Shown one piece after another: positions 43,997-52,929 of a stretch of 64,000 bases of DNA (positions are counted from its first letter, which is position 1; the number at the start of each line of letters is the position of its first letter). A model generated the notes under the pieces. That model saw only the letters and a program-made list of their open reading frames with translations. It was not told the origin of the DNA and did no database searches. Source of the stretch: Salimicrobium album (lineage in GTDB: Bacteria; Bacillota; Bacilli; Bacillales; Halobacillaceae). A program made the translations under genes and the position numbers. The DNA lies in NCBI RefSeq assembly GCF_900107115.1, contig NZ_FNOS01000001.1, positions 558,001 to 622,000 on the forward strand. Direction: 5' to 3'.

Positions 43997-46156
43997 CTAC
44001 CATTCCAGTGTTACTTCATTGGACGGCTCCCCTTCTCTTCCCGATTCCGGATCAAAAGGCACGACGTAATACGTCCGTGAATCAAAAAGTCCGAAGCTCT
44101 GAATCGTATGGCTGGTCTCCTTCGTCTTTGTTATCAGTTCCTTTTCTTCACCTTTTTTACGATAAATTCTGTACGTTACATCTTCATCTTTTTCGTCTGT
44201 GTTCCAATCGAGTTTCCCGCGCACCAGCGTCCATCCACCGATGTCGATGGAACCTTCCAGTTGAATATTCCGAGGCAGCTCCACCGGTTCTTCCAGAGAA
44301 GTAAGACCTTCAGGATCGGTAAATTCCTCTCCCGGGTCGAGCACTTCTTTAAGATTTGTAAGCATCTGTTTCGTAAGCGACACCGGTACGCTGCTTGAAT
44401 CCTCAAGGTAATAGTCACTTCCCGAATCTCCGTACCCCATCCACATGCTCATAGCATAATTGGGGGTGAAGCCTGCAAACCACACGTCTCTGTTCTTGCC
44501 TTCCACCTCCGGATGCTGCGCAGTGCCGGTTTTTCCTGCAAGTGCACCACTGTAGCTTCCATTACGGGCCGTGCCGGAACTCACTACGGTCTCAAGCATT
44601 TCCCGGAGCTGGAAAGCTGTTTTTTCACTGAAGACGCGCACAGCTTCTATTTCTTCCTTCGGCTTCACGGTTTCACCGGTCCGGTCCGTAATGGTGGAAA
44701 CGGTTCTAAGCGGCACCCGTTCCCCGTCATTCCCGACAGCCTGATAGCCGCCGGCGATCTCCATCGGGCTGTATCCTTCCGACATTCCTCCGAGAGCGAT
44801 GGAGAGGTCGTCGTCTTCAGTGGCAAGACCGAGTTTTTCAAGATAGCTCTTACTTTCCTTCACGCCTATTTCGTTCAGCAGCCATACTGCAGGAGCGTTT
44901 TTCGATTTGACAAGGGCTTCATATAACGTCACCTGCCCTTCGTACCCGTCCAGATTCTTTGGAATATAACCCCCGTAACTGATCTTCTCATCTTTCAGTA
45001 CGGAATAAGGGCTGTAAGTATCACCCATTAAGGCGGGACCGTACACTGCCAGCGGTTTCATTACGGATGCGGGCTGGTGTTTGGTGAGGGCATGGTTCAT
45101 CTCCCCGTGTTCATACTCTCTTCCCCCGGTAAGAGCCGTCACCTTCCCTTCTTTATCTGTAAGCACAAAAGCCGCTTCCACCCCTTCGACAGAACCGGAC
45201 GCGTAGTTCCCATCCTTCATCGTCTCATAAGCTATCCGCTGGGCTTCCGGATTCATATTCACTTCTATTTCATACCCTTCCGTTTTCAGTGCCTCTCTTG
45301 AAACACCGTAACGATCCACCACTTCCTGAACCACGACGTTTACGTAAGCATTCGACCATGTCGCGCCGACAGGTGCTTCTTCAGTATATTCCACCTGTCG
45401 GTTGGAGAGTGCTTCTTCTTCTTCCTTCGTAATGTACCCTTCATCTTCCATCCTGAACAGAACCGTGTCGCGCCTGTCTTTGGCCGCTTCGGGATCTGCT
45501 ATCGGTGAATAATTGCTTGGGGCTTTCGGGAGGCCGGCCAGGAGAGCCGATTCCGTTTCGTTCAGCTCCGGTACAGGCTTTGAGAAATAACGCTCTGCTG
45601 CTTTTTCCACTCCATAGGTTCCTTCACCGAAGTAAATCGAGTTCAAATAAAGTTCAAGAATTTCATCTTTCGTATAATTCCGCTCCAGGTACAGAGCTAC
45701 CATTACTTCCTTTGTTTTTCTGAGCCACGATTTATCGTTGGAGAAAAATAAATTCTTTGCTACCTGCTGGGTGATAGTACTGGCTCCTTCCACCTTCTCC
45801 CACGCTAAAACGTCGCGGTAAAGAGCTCTCGCTATGCCACGGGGGTCAATACCCGAGTGTTCATAGAACCTGCTGTCCTCGGTAGCCACCACGGCTTCCT
45901 GCAGAAATTCGGGCACCTCCTCCAAGGATATGGGACTCCGATTTGTGGAATAGATCTCTTCTATCTCTTCTCCATCCGCAACTACTGTAGTCGCTGCATC
46001 AAGGGTCATTGCATCTTCGGAAACGAAGAAGCGTCCTCCGAACATGAGCAGAAGCAGACCTATGGCCATGACGAATAAAAAGCTCCCCAACCCTATGAAC
46101 GTATTCCTTAACCGTTTCCCCTTTTTCCTCATTTGCTTATATTCTTCGCGTTTCAC
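43997..46156 (-). CDS. pbpF: Class A penicillin-binding protein, PbpF-like
   Basis: Bifunctional peptidoglycan synthase, 719 residues with a GTG start (AAAGGATGG upstream). A membrane anchor (about 15-40) precedes the GT51 glycosyltransferase (EDSRFYEHSGIDPRGIARAL and STITQQVAKNL). The transpeptidase domain carries SVMK (SxxK), SKN (SxN), and KTGTAQH. The last ~90 residues look like a fibronectin-III-type beta domain (TYRIYRKKGEEKELI..., YYVVPFDPESGREG). Its place beside hemE and hmoB matches B. subtilis pbpF. Confidence 0.93.
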   Translation of the reverse strand: MKREEYKQMRKKGKRLRNTFIGLGSFLFVMAIGLLLLMFGGRFFVSEDAMTLDAATTVVADGEEIEEIYSTNRSPISLEEVPEFLQEAVVATEDSRFYEHSGIDPRGIARALYRDVLAWEKVEGASTITQQVAKNLFFSNDKSWLRKTKEVMVALYLERNYTKDEILELYLNSIYFGEGTYGVEKAAERYFSKPVPELNETESALLAGLPKAPSNYSPIADPEAAKDRRDTVLFRMEDEGYITKEEEEALSNRQVEYTEEAPVGATWSNAYVNVVVQEVVDRYGVSREALKTEGYEIEVNMNPEAQRIAYETMKDGNYASGSVEGVEAAFVLTDKEGKVTALTGGREYEHGEMNHALTKHQPASVMKPLAVYGPALMGDTYSPYSVLKDEKISYGGYIPKNLDGYEGQVTLYEALVKSKNAPAVWLLNEIGVKESKSYLEKLGLATEDDDLSIALGGMSEGYSPMEIAGGYQAVGNDGERVPLRTVSTITDRTGETVKPKEEIEAVRVFSEKTAFQLREMLETVVSSGTARNGSYSGALAGKTGTAQHPEVEGKNRDVWFAGFTPNYAMSMWMGYGDSGSDYYLEDSSSVPVSLTKQMLTNLKEVLDPGEEFTDPEGLTSLEEPVELPRNIQLEGSIDIGGWTLVRGKLDWNTDEKDEDVTYRIYRKKGEEKELITKTKETSHTIQSFGLFDSRTYYVVPFDPESGREGEPSNEVTLEW

Positions 46157-46238
46157 TATAAGCCATCCTTTCTTCCTGCTTGCAGTTTCTCCTGCCCTCT
46201 TGCTAAAATTTAACTGAAGAAGAAAGGAGAATCTTTAT

Positions 46239-46745
46239 ATGATAGTTTCCATGACTAACGGTACGATCGATTTCCTGAAAAAGATTCAAAACCAGCATTC
46301 CGACAAACAGGTCCAGCTTATGCAGGGGGATAATTCCACAATCGCTTATTACGAAGGAGAGGAGCCTTCTATTTTCGAAGAAAGCCGTGATTATGAAATT
46401 GTCGACTCTACAGGAGATGTACAGAATAACGGTTTCGTAGTGACCAACAATATCCCTGTATCCGAAGAAGGACGCGCTACATTTGAAGACCGCTTCAAAA
46501 ACCGGAAAGGGAACGTTGAAGGGATGGACGGGTTTCAGGCCATCCGTATTCTTCGCCCTAAACAGGGGAAAACCTATGTCGTATTCACGCAATGGCGTGA
46601 TAAAGAAAGCTTTGATAACTGGAGGAACTCCCAATCTTTCGAACAGGCCCATAAGAAATCGGGTCCGGAACATAAACAGAAGCCGTCCTTTATCGATGGC
46701 GATGCTTATATCATGCACTACCGCATGGTGAATCCGGAAGATTGA
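46239..46745 (+). CDS. hmoB: Heme-degrading monooxygenase HmoB-like
   Basis: 168 residues with an antibiotic-biosynthesis-monooxygenase (ABM) fold. The C-terminal domain shows NRKGNVEGMDGFQAIRILRP and WRDKESFDNWRNSQSFEQAH, matching B. subtilis HmoB (YhgC), which breaks down heme to release iron. It is divergent from pbpF and close to the heme operon. The start ATG at 46239 follows AAAGGAGA. A downstream ATG four codons later is an alternative. Confidence 0.9.
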   Translation: MIVSMTNGTIDFLKKIQNQHSDKQVQLMQGDNSTIAYYEGEEPSIFEESRDYEIVDSTGDVQNNGFVVTNNIPVSEEGRATFEDRFKNRKGNVEGMDGFQAIRILRPKQGKTYVVFTQWRDKESFDNWRNSQSFEQAHKKSGPEHKQKPSFIDGDAYIMHYRMVNPED

Positions 46746-46794
46746 CATAACAGAGGCCGCTGACATTTTCAAAGAACTGTCATGCTATAAAGAA

Positions 46795-46824
46795 AGTGAG
46801 CGGAGAGCCCGCTCACTTTTTTCT
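46795..46824. terminator. Terminator between hmoB and the thioredoxin-like gene
   Basis: AGTGAGCGG / CCGCTCACT stem followed by TTTTTTC, between convergent genes. Confidence 0.85.
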
Positions 46825-47306
46825 TAGTCTCCTTTAACGTTGTTTTCAAAGAAATCCCTGAAGTTCTCTTCCGGCTGCTGACCGACGATACGATCCTGTT
46901 CTTCCCCGTTTTCGAAATGTACGACCGTAGGTGTTCCTTCGATTCCATACTTATGTCTCTGCTCAGGGAATTCAAGTACGTTCATCTTCTTCATATCCAC
47001 ACCCATCTCTTCTGTAAGAGGCACCAGGTACGGTGTTGTGTTCTGACAATATACACATTCAGGACTGTAGAAATATACAGTTACTTCCTCTCCCGACTCC
47101 ACTTTCCCGGAAAGTTCATCAGGAAGGATCTGGTTGCCGTAGTTCGGATTCTCCAGCTGATCGATCGTGGACTGCTGCAATTCACTTTCGTCCTTGTTAT
47201 AAGGGTTACCTTCTGCTTTTTCCGAGTTCTGCAAACTGACAATCAATGCCAGTGCCGCAATCAGTACCACAAGTACAGCTGCGAATATAATCATCTTCTT
47301 TTTCAT
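46824..47306 (-). CDS. Membrane-anchored thioredoxin-like protein
   Basis: 160 residues from ATG 47306 (AAGGAGCAGTGACG upstream; a GTG at 47312 overlaps bdbC). One N-terminal helix (about 5-24) anchors an extracytoplasmic thioredoxin domain. The redox site is CVYC (FYSPECVYCQNT), and the cis-Pro loop is GTPTV. It follows bdbC directly, so the pair likely forms a disulfide-making system, with this protein as the BdbA/D-type thiol oxidase. The signal could be cleaved instead of anchoring. Confidence 0.88.
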   Translation of the reverse strand: MKKKMIIFAAVLVVLIAALALIVSLQNSEKAEGNPYNKDESELQQSTIDQLENPNYGNQILPDELSGKVESGEEVTVYFYSPECVYCQNTTPYLVPLTEEMGVDMKKMNVLEFPEQRHKYGIEGTPTVVHFENGEEQDRIVGQQPEENFRDFFENNVKGD

Positions 47307-47308
47307 CG

Positions 47309-47722
47309 TCACTGCTCCTTCTGCCGTAATAGTAATAAATGGCTTATGAAAATTATGATAAAAGCTGTACCGGCCAGAAAAGGAATCGTAATGAAACCTA
47401 AATAATTGACGTACTCGACCGTACAGGGGACCGTCCCGCAGCTTCCGCCCGGAGTCTTTAGAGCCGGAACTTTCTGAACCGAATAATGATACGTGGACAC
47501 AAGAACCCCCGCACCACTCAAAATCAGTCCCGGTAAAGCGGTGTTTTTTTCATTTTTAAGTAAAGCGACACCATATATGATGACGAGGGGGTACATTAAA
47601 ATACGCTGATACCAGCACCACTCGCACGGCGTATAACCAAGAAATTCCGAATAGAACAAACTTCCAAGCGTAGCGGTAAGGGCCGTCGCCCAGGCCACAA
47701 ACATCAAATCTGACCTCTTCAT
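47309..47722 (-). CDS. bdbC: Disulfide bond formation protein BdbC (DsbB family)
   Basis: 137 residues from ATG 47722 (a Met four codons upstream has no spaced ribosome site). Four membrane helices are visible. Redox Cys pairs are CEWC at the end of helix 1 (TPCEWCWYQR) and the periplasmic-type pair CGTVPC in GGSCGTVPCTVEY. DsbB-type proteins reoxidise the extracytoplasmic thioredoxin by passing electrons to quinone. The stop overlaps the GTG alternative of the next gene. Confidence 0.92.
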   Translation of the reverse strand: MKRSDLMFVAWATALTATLGSLFYSEFLGYTPCEWCWYQRILMYPLVIIYGVALLKNEKNTALPGLILSGAGVLVSTYHYSVQKVPALKTPGGSCGTVPCTVEYVNYLGFITIPFLAGTAFIIIFISHLLLLRQKEQ

Positions 47723-47887
47723 ACTTCGCCTCATCCTCTCTTTAAGTATTATACAAGGGAATGTAACGAATTGAAAATATAGAATAAAAATTCACGAAAT
47801 CGCCATCATCTGTTCGTTTAAGCAAGACCGATGCGGGAATACAAATAAAGAGAAGATATTTATGTCCAAAGAAAGGATGGTCGTCTT

Positions 47888-48325
47888 ATGGATCAGAAAA
47901 TGAAAGAATTAATCGAAGGCTTAAATGAAGATCTTTCCCATGAATACGCAGCTTCTGTTATGTATACGAATAACGCTGCCGTGGTTTCGGGTTTGTATCG
48001 TTCAGTACTGAAACCGTTCTTCGAAGGAGAAATTGCTGACGAGCAGGGGCACGCCTTATATCTCGCAGAAAAAATAGCAACTCTCGGCGGAACGCCGACG
48101 ACTACTGTAGCGGAGGTACCTCAGGAAACACGTGTTAAAGAGATGCTTGTAGCCGCACGTGATTCGGAGGAAGCCACTATCAAACGTTACGAACAAAGAA
48201 AGAAACAGGCCGATGAATTGAATCTTACCGAACTCTCTGTAAAACTCGATGACCTGATTTCCGATGAAACCGGTCACATGGAAGAAATCGATCGTCTGCT
48301 TCAGGACTCCCGACTGCACGAATAA
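47888..48325 (+). CDS. Ferritin-like domain protein
   Basis: 145-residue four-helix bundle. Likely di-iron ligands are Glu19 (SHEYAAS), Glu in FFEGEIADEQGHA with its His (ExxH-type, about 51-56), a later Glu of helix 3, and Glu/His in SDETGHMEEID near 130. Such proteins are related to bacterioferritin and Dps-like proteins and may store or detoxify iron. The start ATG follows AAAGGATGG. Single-gene unit with terminator. Confidence 0.82.
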   Translation: MDQKMKELIEGLNEDLSHEYAASVMYTNNAAVVSGLYRSVLKPFFEGEIADEQGHALYLAEKIATLGGTPTTTVAEVPQETRVKEMLVAARDSEEATIKRYEQRKKQADELNLTELSVKLDDLISDETGHMEEIDRLLQDSRLHE

Positions 48326-48343
48326 CCGGAGTGACTGGCGTTA

Positions 48344-48380
48344 TAATCGAAAAGCGGACTACCCGTCCGCTTTTTTTCTT
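48344..48380 (+). terminator. Terminator after ferritin-like gene
   Basis: AAAGCGGAC / GTCCGCTTT hairpin followed by TTTTTC. Confidence 0.85.
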
Positions 48381-48427
48381 TCTTCTGACAACGATGATAT
48401 AGTAAAGAGTAAAAGGAGGGAAAGATA

Positions 48428-49609
48428 ATGTCCGAGTCCATGTTTAAAGAAGTAGAAACCCTCTATGAAAAAATGGTGGAAACACGCAGGTACCTGCATC
48501 AGTATCCTGAACTTTCTTTCCAGGAGACGGAAACAGCTGCATATATAGCTGATACATACGAAGCACTCGGTATCCCTTTCCAAAAAAATGTAGGCGGCAA
48601 CGGAGTGATAGCCACGATACAGGGGGGACGGCCCGGCAGAACCGTGGCACTGCGGGCCGATTTTGACGCCCTCCCGATCCAGGAAGAGAACACCCACCTG
48701 CCTCACCGCTCCAGAAACGACGGAGTGATGCATGCGTGCGGACATGACGGTCACACGGCTGAGCTGCTCGGTCTCGCAGAAGCGGTGTGGAAATATAAGG
48801 AGGAACTTCCCGGCACTATGGTTCTCGTACATCAGCCCGCTGAAGAGATTACTCCAGGGGGAGCGAAACCTTTGCTTGAAACAGGCGCCCTCGACCACGT
48901 AGACGCCGTTTTCGGTACTCATCTCTGGACAAATACGGAATACGGGACAATCGAAACGGCCCGGGGTCCGTTTATGGCTGGCGCCGATGCTTTTGAAATT
49001 AAAATTAAAGGAAAAGGCGGCCACGGCGCCCAGCCTCACCAGACGAAAGATGCTATCGTCATCGCCTCCGACATTGTAGCTTCTCTCCAGCAGGTAGTCG
49101 CCAGGAGAATCGATCCGTTAAAGACTGCCGTAGTTACCGTAGGGACCATTCAAGCCGGCAAAGCCTTCAATATAATCGCCGATCAGGCCGAGCTTTCCGG
49201 TACCGTACGAACGTTTGAGCCCGAGGTACAGGAAACCATCAGGGAAGAGATGGAACGTATTACGAGAGGGATATGTGAGGCGGCAGGCGCCGACTACCAT
49301 TTCTCCTACAATATCGGCTATCCTCCTGTTATCAATCATGAAAATGAGGCTGACCTGGTTCTTAAAGAAGCGCCGCATGCAGATTCCTCTCTCTCAACCC
49401 GTGAAGTGGACCCCTCCATGGCCGGTGAGGATTTCTCCTATTATTTACAGAAGAAGCCCGGAGCCTTCTATTTCACAGGAGCTAAACTGCCCGAACACGA
49501 CTTCCCCCACCATCATCCTAAATTCGACTTTGATGAACGGGCTATGCTTCATGGGGCCAAAACCCTTCTCCAGGTATTTCTCAGTTACCAGCATAAATAT
49601 AGCAGCTGA
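48428..49609 (+). CDS. M20 family amidohydrolase
   Basis: 393 residues of the amino-acylase/hippuricase type. Metal ligands are visible in MHACGHDGHTA (His pair and Asp, about 100-110), HQPAEEITPGG (Glu-Glu), and the terminal HHPKFDFDE. The dimerisation domain lies at about 190-305 (GKGGHGAQPHQTKDAI start). The family hydrolyses N-acyl amino acids; the substrate is not evident. Ribosome site AAAGGAGGG. In B. subtilis the similar yhaA lies in the same broad area. Confidence 0.9.
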   Translation: MSESMFKEVETLYEKMVETRRYLHQYPELSFQETETAAYIADTYEALGIPFQKNVGGNGVIATIQGGRPGRTVALRADFDALPIQEENTHLPHRSRNDGVMHACGHDGHTAELLGLAEAVWKYKEELPGTMVLVHQPAEEITPGGAKPLLETGALDHVDAVFGTHLWTNTEYGTIETARGPFMAGADAFEIKIKGKGGHGAQPHQTKDAIVIASDIVASLQQVVARRIDPLKTAVVTVGTIQAGKAFNIIADQAELSGTVRTFEPEVQETIREEMERITRGICEAAGADYHFSYNIGYPPVINHENEADLVLKEAPHADSSLSTREVDPSMAGEDFSYYLQKKPGAFYFTGAKLPEHDFPHHHPKFDFDERAMLHGAKTLLQVFLSYQHKYSS

Positions 49610-49635
49610 ATCATAAATTTTTCATATAGACCTGC

Positions 49636-49672
49636 TTCCCCGGCCGCCCTGGCCCGGGGAATTTTTCTATTT
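49636..49672. terminator. Terminator between M20 and PAP2 genes
   Basis: TTCCCCGG / CCGGGGAA stem with an ATTTTTCT tail, between convergent genes. Confidence 0.8.
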
Positions 49673-50363
49673 ATTTGCCCGTCTCTCTTCTTTTTTTGAA
49701 CAGCATAATTTCAAGAGCAGCGATGGAGACGAGCAGCCAGGCCGTTCCGACAGCTATTCCCGCCAGAACGTCGGTGAAATAATGGACCCCTATAAAAATG
49801 CGGCTGAGAGCCACCGTAGTACCGAATAATGCAAGCAGTATATTCACGGTCCACTTCACTTTAGAAGTGAACCTGCTTACTGTAACGAGATAAATCATAA
49901 ATCCGTAGAAAGCGAAGGCACCTGTAGAGTGTCCGCTCGGGAAGCTGTATCCGACCCCGTCATATGCCTCGATCACTTCCGGACGCTGGCGCTCAAACAA
50001 TAACTTCAAACCTTTCGTAAGAGCGCTTATTCCTATCATATTGACCGCAAAAAAAAGTGCCACCCATTTACTTTTATTCGAAATAAACAGAAGATAACTT
50101 ATTACGATGACCGACAGTGCTGACAAAACCCATACGGACCCTGCTTCGGTTATGTATCCCATCGTTTCTGTGAGCCACGGTGGATTGATGGTATCCACAA
50201 AATTATTTACTATGCGATCCAATGCGAACTTTTCCCCTTCAAGAACATCTTCACCGAGGGAAACGAAAGAGAAGAACCCTCCTCCTATGAGGATAAACCC
50301 TGCTATTATTAAAATAATGGATGTTCTGGTGGGATTTTTGAAATGTGTGCCTCTAAATAACAA
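49671..50363 (-). CDS. PAP2 family membrane phosphatase
   Basis: 230 residues from a TTG start after AGGAGGAAAAG. Six membrane helices. The acid-phosphatase triad is complete: KLLFERQRP (KxxxxxxRP, about 113-121), PSGHS (about 139-143), and SRIFIGVHYFTD (SRxxxxxHxxxD, about 186-197). Likely acts on undecaprenyl pyrophosphate or phosphatidyl phosphates on the outer face; the substrate is inferred. It is divergent to nothing and ends at a shared terminator. Confidence 0.9.
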   Translation of the reverse strand: MLFRGTHFKNPTRTSIILIIAGFILIGGGFFSFVSLGEDVLEGEKFALDRIVNNFVDTINPPWLTETMGYITEAGSVWVLSALSVIVISYLLFISNKSKWVALFFAVNMIGISALTKGLKLLFERQRPEVIEAYDGVGYSFPSGHSTGAFAFYGFMIYLVTVSRFTSKVKWTVNILLALFGTTVALSRIFIGVHYFTDVLAGIAVGTAWLLVSIAALEIMLFKKRRETGK

Positions 50364-50426
50364 TTTCTTTTCCTCCTACTTCTTACTTCTTTACTATCTT
50401 TCCCCGCACCGTTTTCAAACAAACTA

Positions 50427-50463
50427 CAAGCCCCGGCAGAGTATACCTCCTTGCCGGGGCTTT
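50427..50463. terminator. Terminator at the end of the methionine operon
   Basis: AAGCCCCGGCA / TGCCGGGGCTT stem lies after the stop codon of the homocysteine methyltransferase gene. Confidence 0.75.
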
Positions 50464-50465
50464 GC

Positions 50466-51518
50466 TTATGCTTTCGTCCTGTAGGCCAGGTTTGATTCAT
50501 TCAGGCTTTCCTCTTCTCCGAACAGAAAATGTTTATGCATATCGGGTGAATAAATGGAGTGTACCGTCTCCACACCGGCCGCTTCCGCAACAGAGCGGAG
50601 CATAGCAGGAGAACTTCCGCAACATAGACCGATATAATTAACTCCGTCATTTTTCGCTTTTTCCGCCCATGCCGCAAGTTCATACCGGTTATGATAGAGC
50701 GGGTCGAGCGAAGTCGGAAAAGTCGTTTCCGTCGGGAGAGTGCAACTGCATCCGCCATCCGGAAGATTAAAAAATGTGGGATTGTCTTCCGTCGTACGGT
50801 ACGGAATCGGCAGTGCCCCTACATATCCGTTCACTTTTCGTCTTATTTTCTCTACGTAGGGCTGCATAGTATCAGGACCGCGAAAACAGTTCATACCTAC
50901 GACCAGTGCTCCGTTCTCTTCAAGAGAGGCGCAGGAATCCTCCACGGTGTAGCCGTCACGCAGTATGTTTTCCCCCATAAGACCGAGGGTTATGACAGCC
51001 GGGAGTTCAACCCGTCTGATCTCCTCCAGAGCAATAAGAGCTTCTTCGTGGTAGTAGAACGTTTCCCCGTTCACAAAATCCACCCCTTCTTCTTTACACC
51101 ATCCGACCATTTCCCGGAACATTTCCCGGACTTGAACTTTACTATCTTCATTTTCCGGATCAAAGATATTCGTATTCGAAATGTTCCCGGCCACGAGCGC
51201 TTCTTCCTCCGGATGTTCTCGCGCCACTTCTTTAGCCAGACGGATTGCGTTCCGGTTCAGCGGTTCAAGCAGTTCCTCTTTGCCTATGATTCTCATCTTC
51301 TCCCGGTGGGCGTTGTAGGTAAAAGCTAACACTACATCGGAACCTGCAAGCATATAATCCCGGTACGTCTGTTTCAAAGCTTCCGGATTCTTAAGGGCTA
51401 CTTCCGGCACGAAAGAACCCGCCTGAAGATATCCTCTCCTCTCCAATTCAAACAGGTAACCTTCCCCGGCAATCACCGGACCTTCTTCCAGCCGCTGCTT
51501 AAGACTTCTTTTAGTCAT
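50466..51518 (-). CDS. Homocysteine S-methyltransferase, betaine-type-like
   Basis: 350-residue single-domain zinc methyltransferase that should make methionine from homocysteine. Zinc ligands fit GMNCFRGP (about 227) and the Cys pair in IGLCCGSSP (about 309). Length and the long N-terminal part (AGEGYLFELERRGYLQAGSFVPE) resemble betaine-homocysteine methyltransferases rather than the folate-dependent YitJ fusion. It is the second gene of a SAM-riboswitch operon, 41 bases after the PLP enzyme. Whether the methyl donor is glycine betaine or S-methylmethionine is inference. Confidence 0.85.
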   Translation of the reverse strand: MTKRSLKQRLEEGPVIAGEGYLFELERRGYLQAGSFVPEVALKNPEALKQTYRDYMLAGSDVVLAFTYNAHREKMRIIGKEELLEPLNRNAIRLAKEVAREHPEEEALVAGNISNTNIFDPENEDSKVQVREMFREMVGWCKEEGVDFVNGETFYYHEEALIALEEIRRVELPAVITLGLMGENILRDGYTVEDSCASLEENGALVVGMNCFRGPDTMQPYVEKIRRKVNGYVGALPIPYRTTEDNPTFFNLPDGGCSCTLPTETTFPTSLDPLYHNRYELAAWAEKAKNDGVNYIGLCCGSSPAMLRSVAEAAGVETVHSIYSPDMHKHFLFGEEESLNESNLAYRTKA

Positions 51519-51559
51519 ATACCTCGCTCCTTTTTATAATGGTTTGCGTATCAGGGCAG

Positions 51560-52672
51560 TTATGCACTTTTTCGAACAGACTCCAAAAGCGCTGCGCCCA
51601 GGTCATCCATCAGGTCATTTTTATCTTCAATGCCTACGGAGAAGCGGAGAAGACAACTATCCACTCCATATTTCACCCTCGTCTCCTCCGGAATATCCGC
51701 ATGCGTCTGAGTTGCAGGATAAGTAATGAAACTCTCCACCCCTCCAAGACTTTCAGCAAACGTAATGATATTTAAGGTCTTCAGAAAAACCGGCACCTGT
51801 TCTTCTCTTGTTAAACGGAAAGAAAGCATCCCGCCCCGTCCCGGATACAGGACTTCCCGGACCTCTTCACGGCTCTTCAGATAATCAACAATTGTTTCCG
51901 CATTCTCCTCGTGCTGTTTCATACGTATGTGGAGCGTTTTCATCCCTCTCAGTAAAAGCCAGGAATCCATCGCCGACAGTGTCGCACCAATCCCGTTATG
52001 AAGGTTCTGGACAGTGCGGGTGAGCTCCTCCCCTTTCGTTATGATCGCCCCCGCCAGGACGTCATTATGACCTCCAAGATACTTCGTACCGCTGTGGATA
52101 ACGATGTCCGCCCCTTCTTCCAGAGGATTCTGAAGGAGAGGTGAATAAAACGTGTTATCCACTATCAGCCTTACACCGTATTTTCTGCAGACAGCAGCGC
52201 ATTTCGAAATGTCCACCTCCTTCATCAAAGGATTGGCCGGAGTCTCGAAAAATACGGCTTTTGTCCTTTCCCTCATTTCACTCTCCAGTGCCGCATCATC
52301 CGTGAGGTCTGCATAACGAAAAGTTATCCCGTACCGGGCAAGAACTTCTTCAAACAGCCGGTAGGTCCCGCCGTACAAATCACGTGAAACGATCACCTCC
52401 TCCCCCGAGCGGAACAGACCGAAAACTGTATGGATAGCTGCCATTCCGGAACTGCAGGCAAAAGCCCCGTCTCCCTTTTCGAGTTCCTGAAGTGTTTTCT
52501 CCAAAACAGAGCGCGTGGGGTTAGCCGTCCTTGTGTAATCAAAACCGGTGGATTCCCCGAGCCCGTGATGGGCATAACTTGTGGAAAAATAAACCGGAGT
52601 GCTTACTGCGCCGGTACCGGGGTCCGTCCTGTTTCCGGCCTGCGTCAGTATTGTCGCTCTCTCGTGTACCAT
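51560..52672 (-). CDS. Cystathionine gamma-synthase/beta-lyase family enzyme (MetI/MetC-like)
   Basis: 370-residue PLP enzyme of transsulfuration. The PLP Lys is in VIHSGTKYLGGHNDVLAG (about 195-212); the YTRTANPTRSVLE segment binds the cofactor phosphate from the neighbouring subunit. Under a SAM riboswitch and upstream of a homocysteine methyltransferase, it most likely makes cystathionine or homocysteine for methionine synthesis. Synthase and lyase activities cannot be separated by sequence alone. Start ATG 52672 follows GGGAGGGATG. Confidence 0.9.
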   Translation of the reverse strand: MVHERATILTQAGNRTDPGTGAVSTPVYFSTSYAHHGLGESTGFDYTRTANPTRSVLEKTLQELEKGDGAFACSSGMAAIHTVFGLFRSGEEVIVSRDLYGGTYRLFEEVLARYGITFRYADLTDDAALESEMRERTKAVFFETPANPLMKEVDISKCAAVCRKYGVRLIVDNTFYSPLLQNPLEEGADIVIHSGTKYLGGHNDVLAGAIITKGEELTRTVQNLHNGIGATLSAMDSWLLLRGMKTLHIRMKQHEENAETIVDYLKSREEVREVLYPGRGGMLSFRLTREEQVPVFLKTLNIITFAESLGGVESFITYPATQTHADIPEETRVKYGVDSCLLRFSVGIEDKNDLMDDLGAALLESVRKSA

Positions 52673-52688
52673 AGTGGCATCCCTCCCA

Positions 52689-52722
52689 TAAAAAAATCGA
52701 CCTCCTGAAAAGAGGCCGATTT
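52689..52722 (-). terminator. Riboswitch expression-platform terminator
   Basis: AAATCGGCCTC / GAGGTCGATTTTTTT hairpin on the minus strand, 17 bases before the start codon. Confidence 0.9.
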
Positions 52723-52745
52723 CTACACATTTGTGTACTATCGTC

Positions 52746-52854
52746 CTCTCATCTTTTCAAAGCACAGGCTTTGCTGGAATTGGCACCAGTTCGCTTTTAA
52801 ACAATGGTTGCCGAGGTTTCAAAGGGCCAGTCCCTCCACCTCTCTGGATAAGAG
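52746..52854 (-). ncRNA. SAM-I riboswitch (S-box)
   Basis: The conserved S-box core AGAGGTGGAGGGACTGGCCC is followed by TTTGAAACCTCGGCAACC and, later, a pairing GGTGCCAATTCCAGCAA. The P1 stem arms are CTCTTATC (52847-52854) and GATGAGAG (52746-52753). With SAM bound, the downstream terminator forms and shuts off the methionine operon. Confidence 0.95.
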
Positions 52855-52882
52855 TACATTAATATTCATTTGATTTTCACCA

Positions 52883-52911
52883 ATTATATAGACGAACGCA
52901 GCATTCGTCAA
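52883..52911 (-). promoter_or_regulatory. Promoter of the SAM-riboswitch operon
   Basis: On the minus strand TTGACG and TATAAT are spaced by 17 bases. Transcription should begin near 52876, just before the aptamer. Confidence 0.85.
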
Positions 52912-52929
52912 TATTTTTTTAATTATTTT

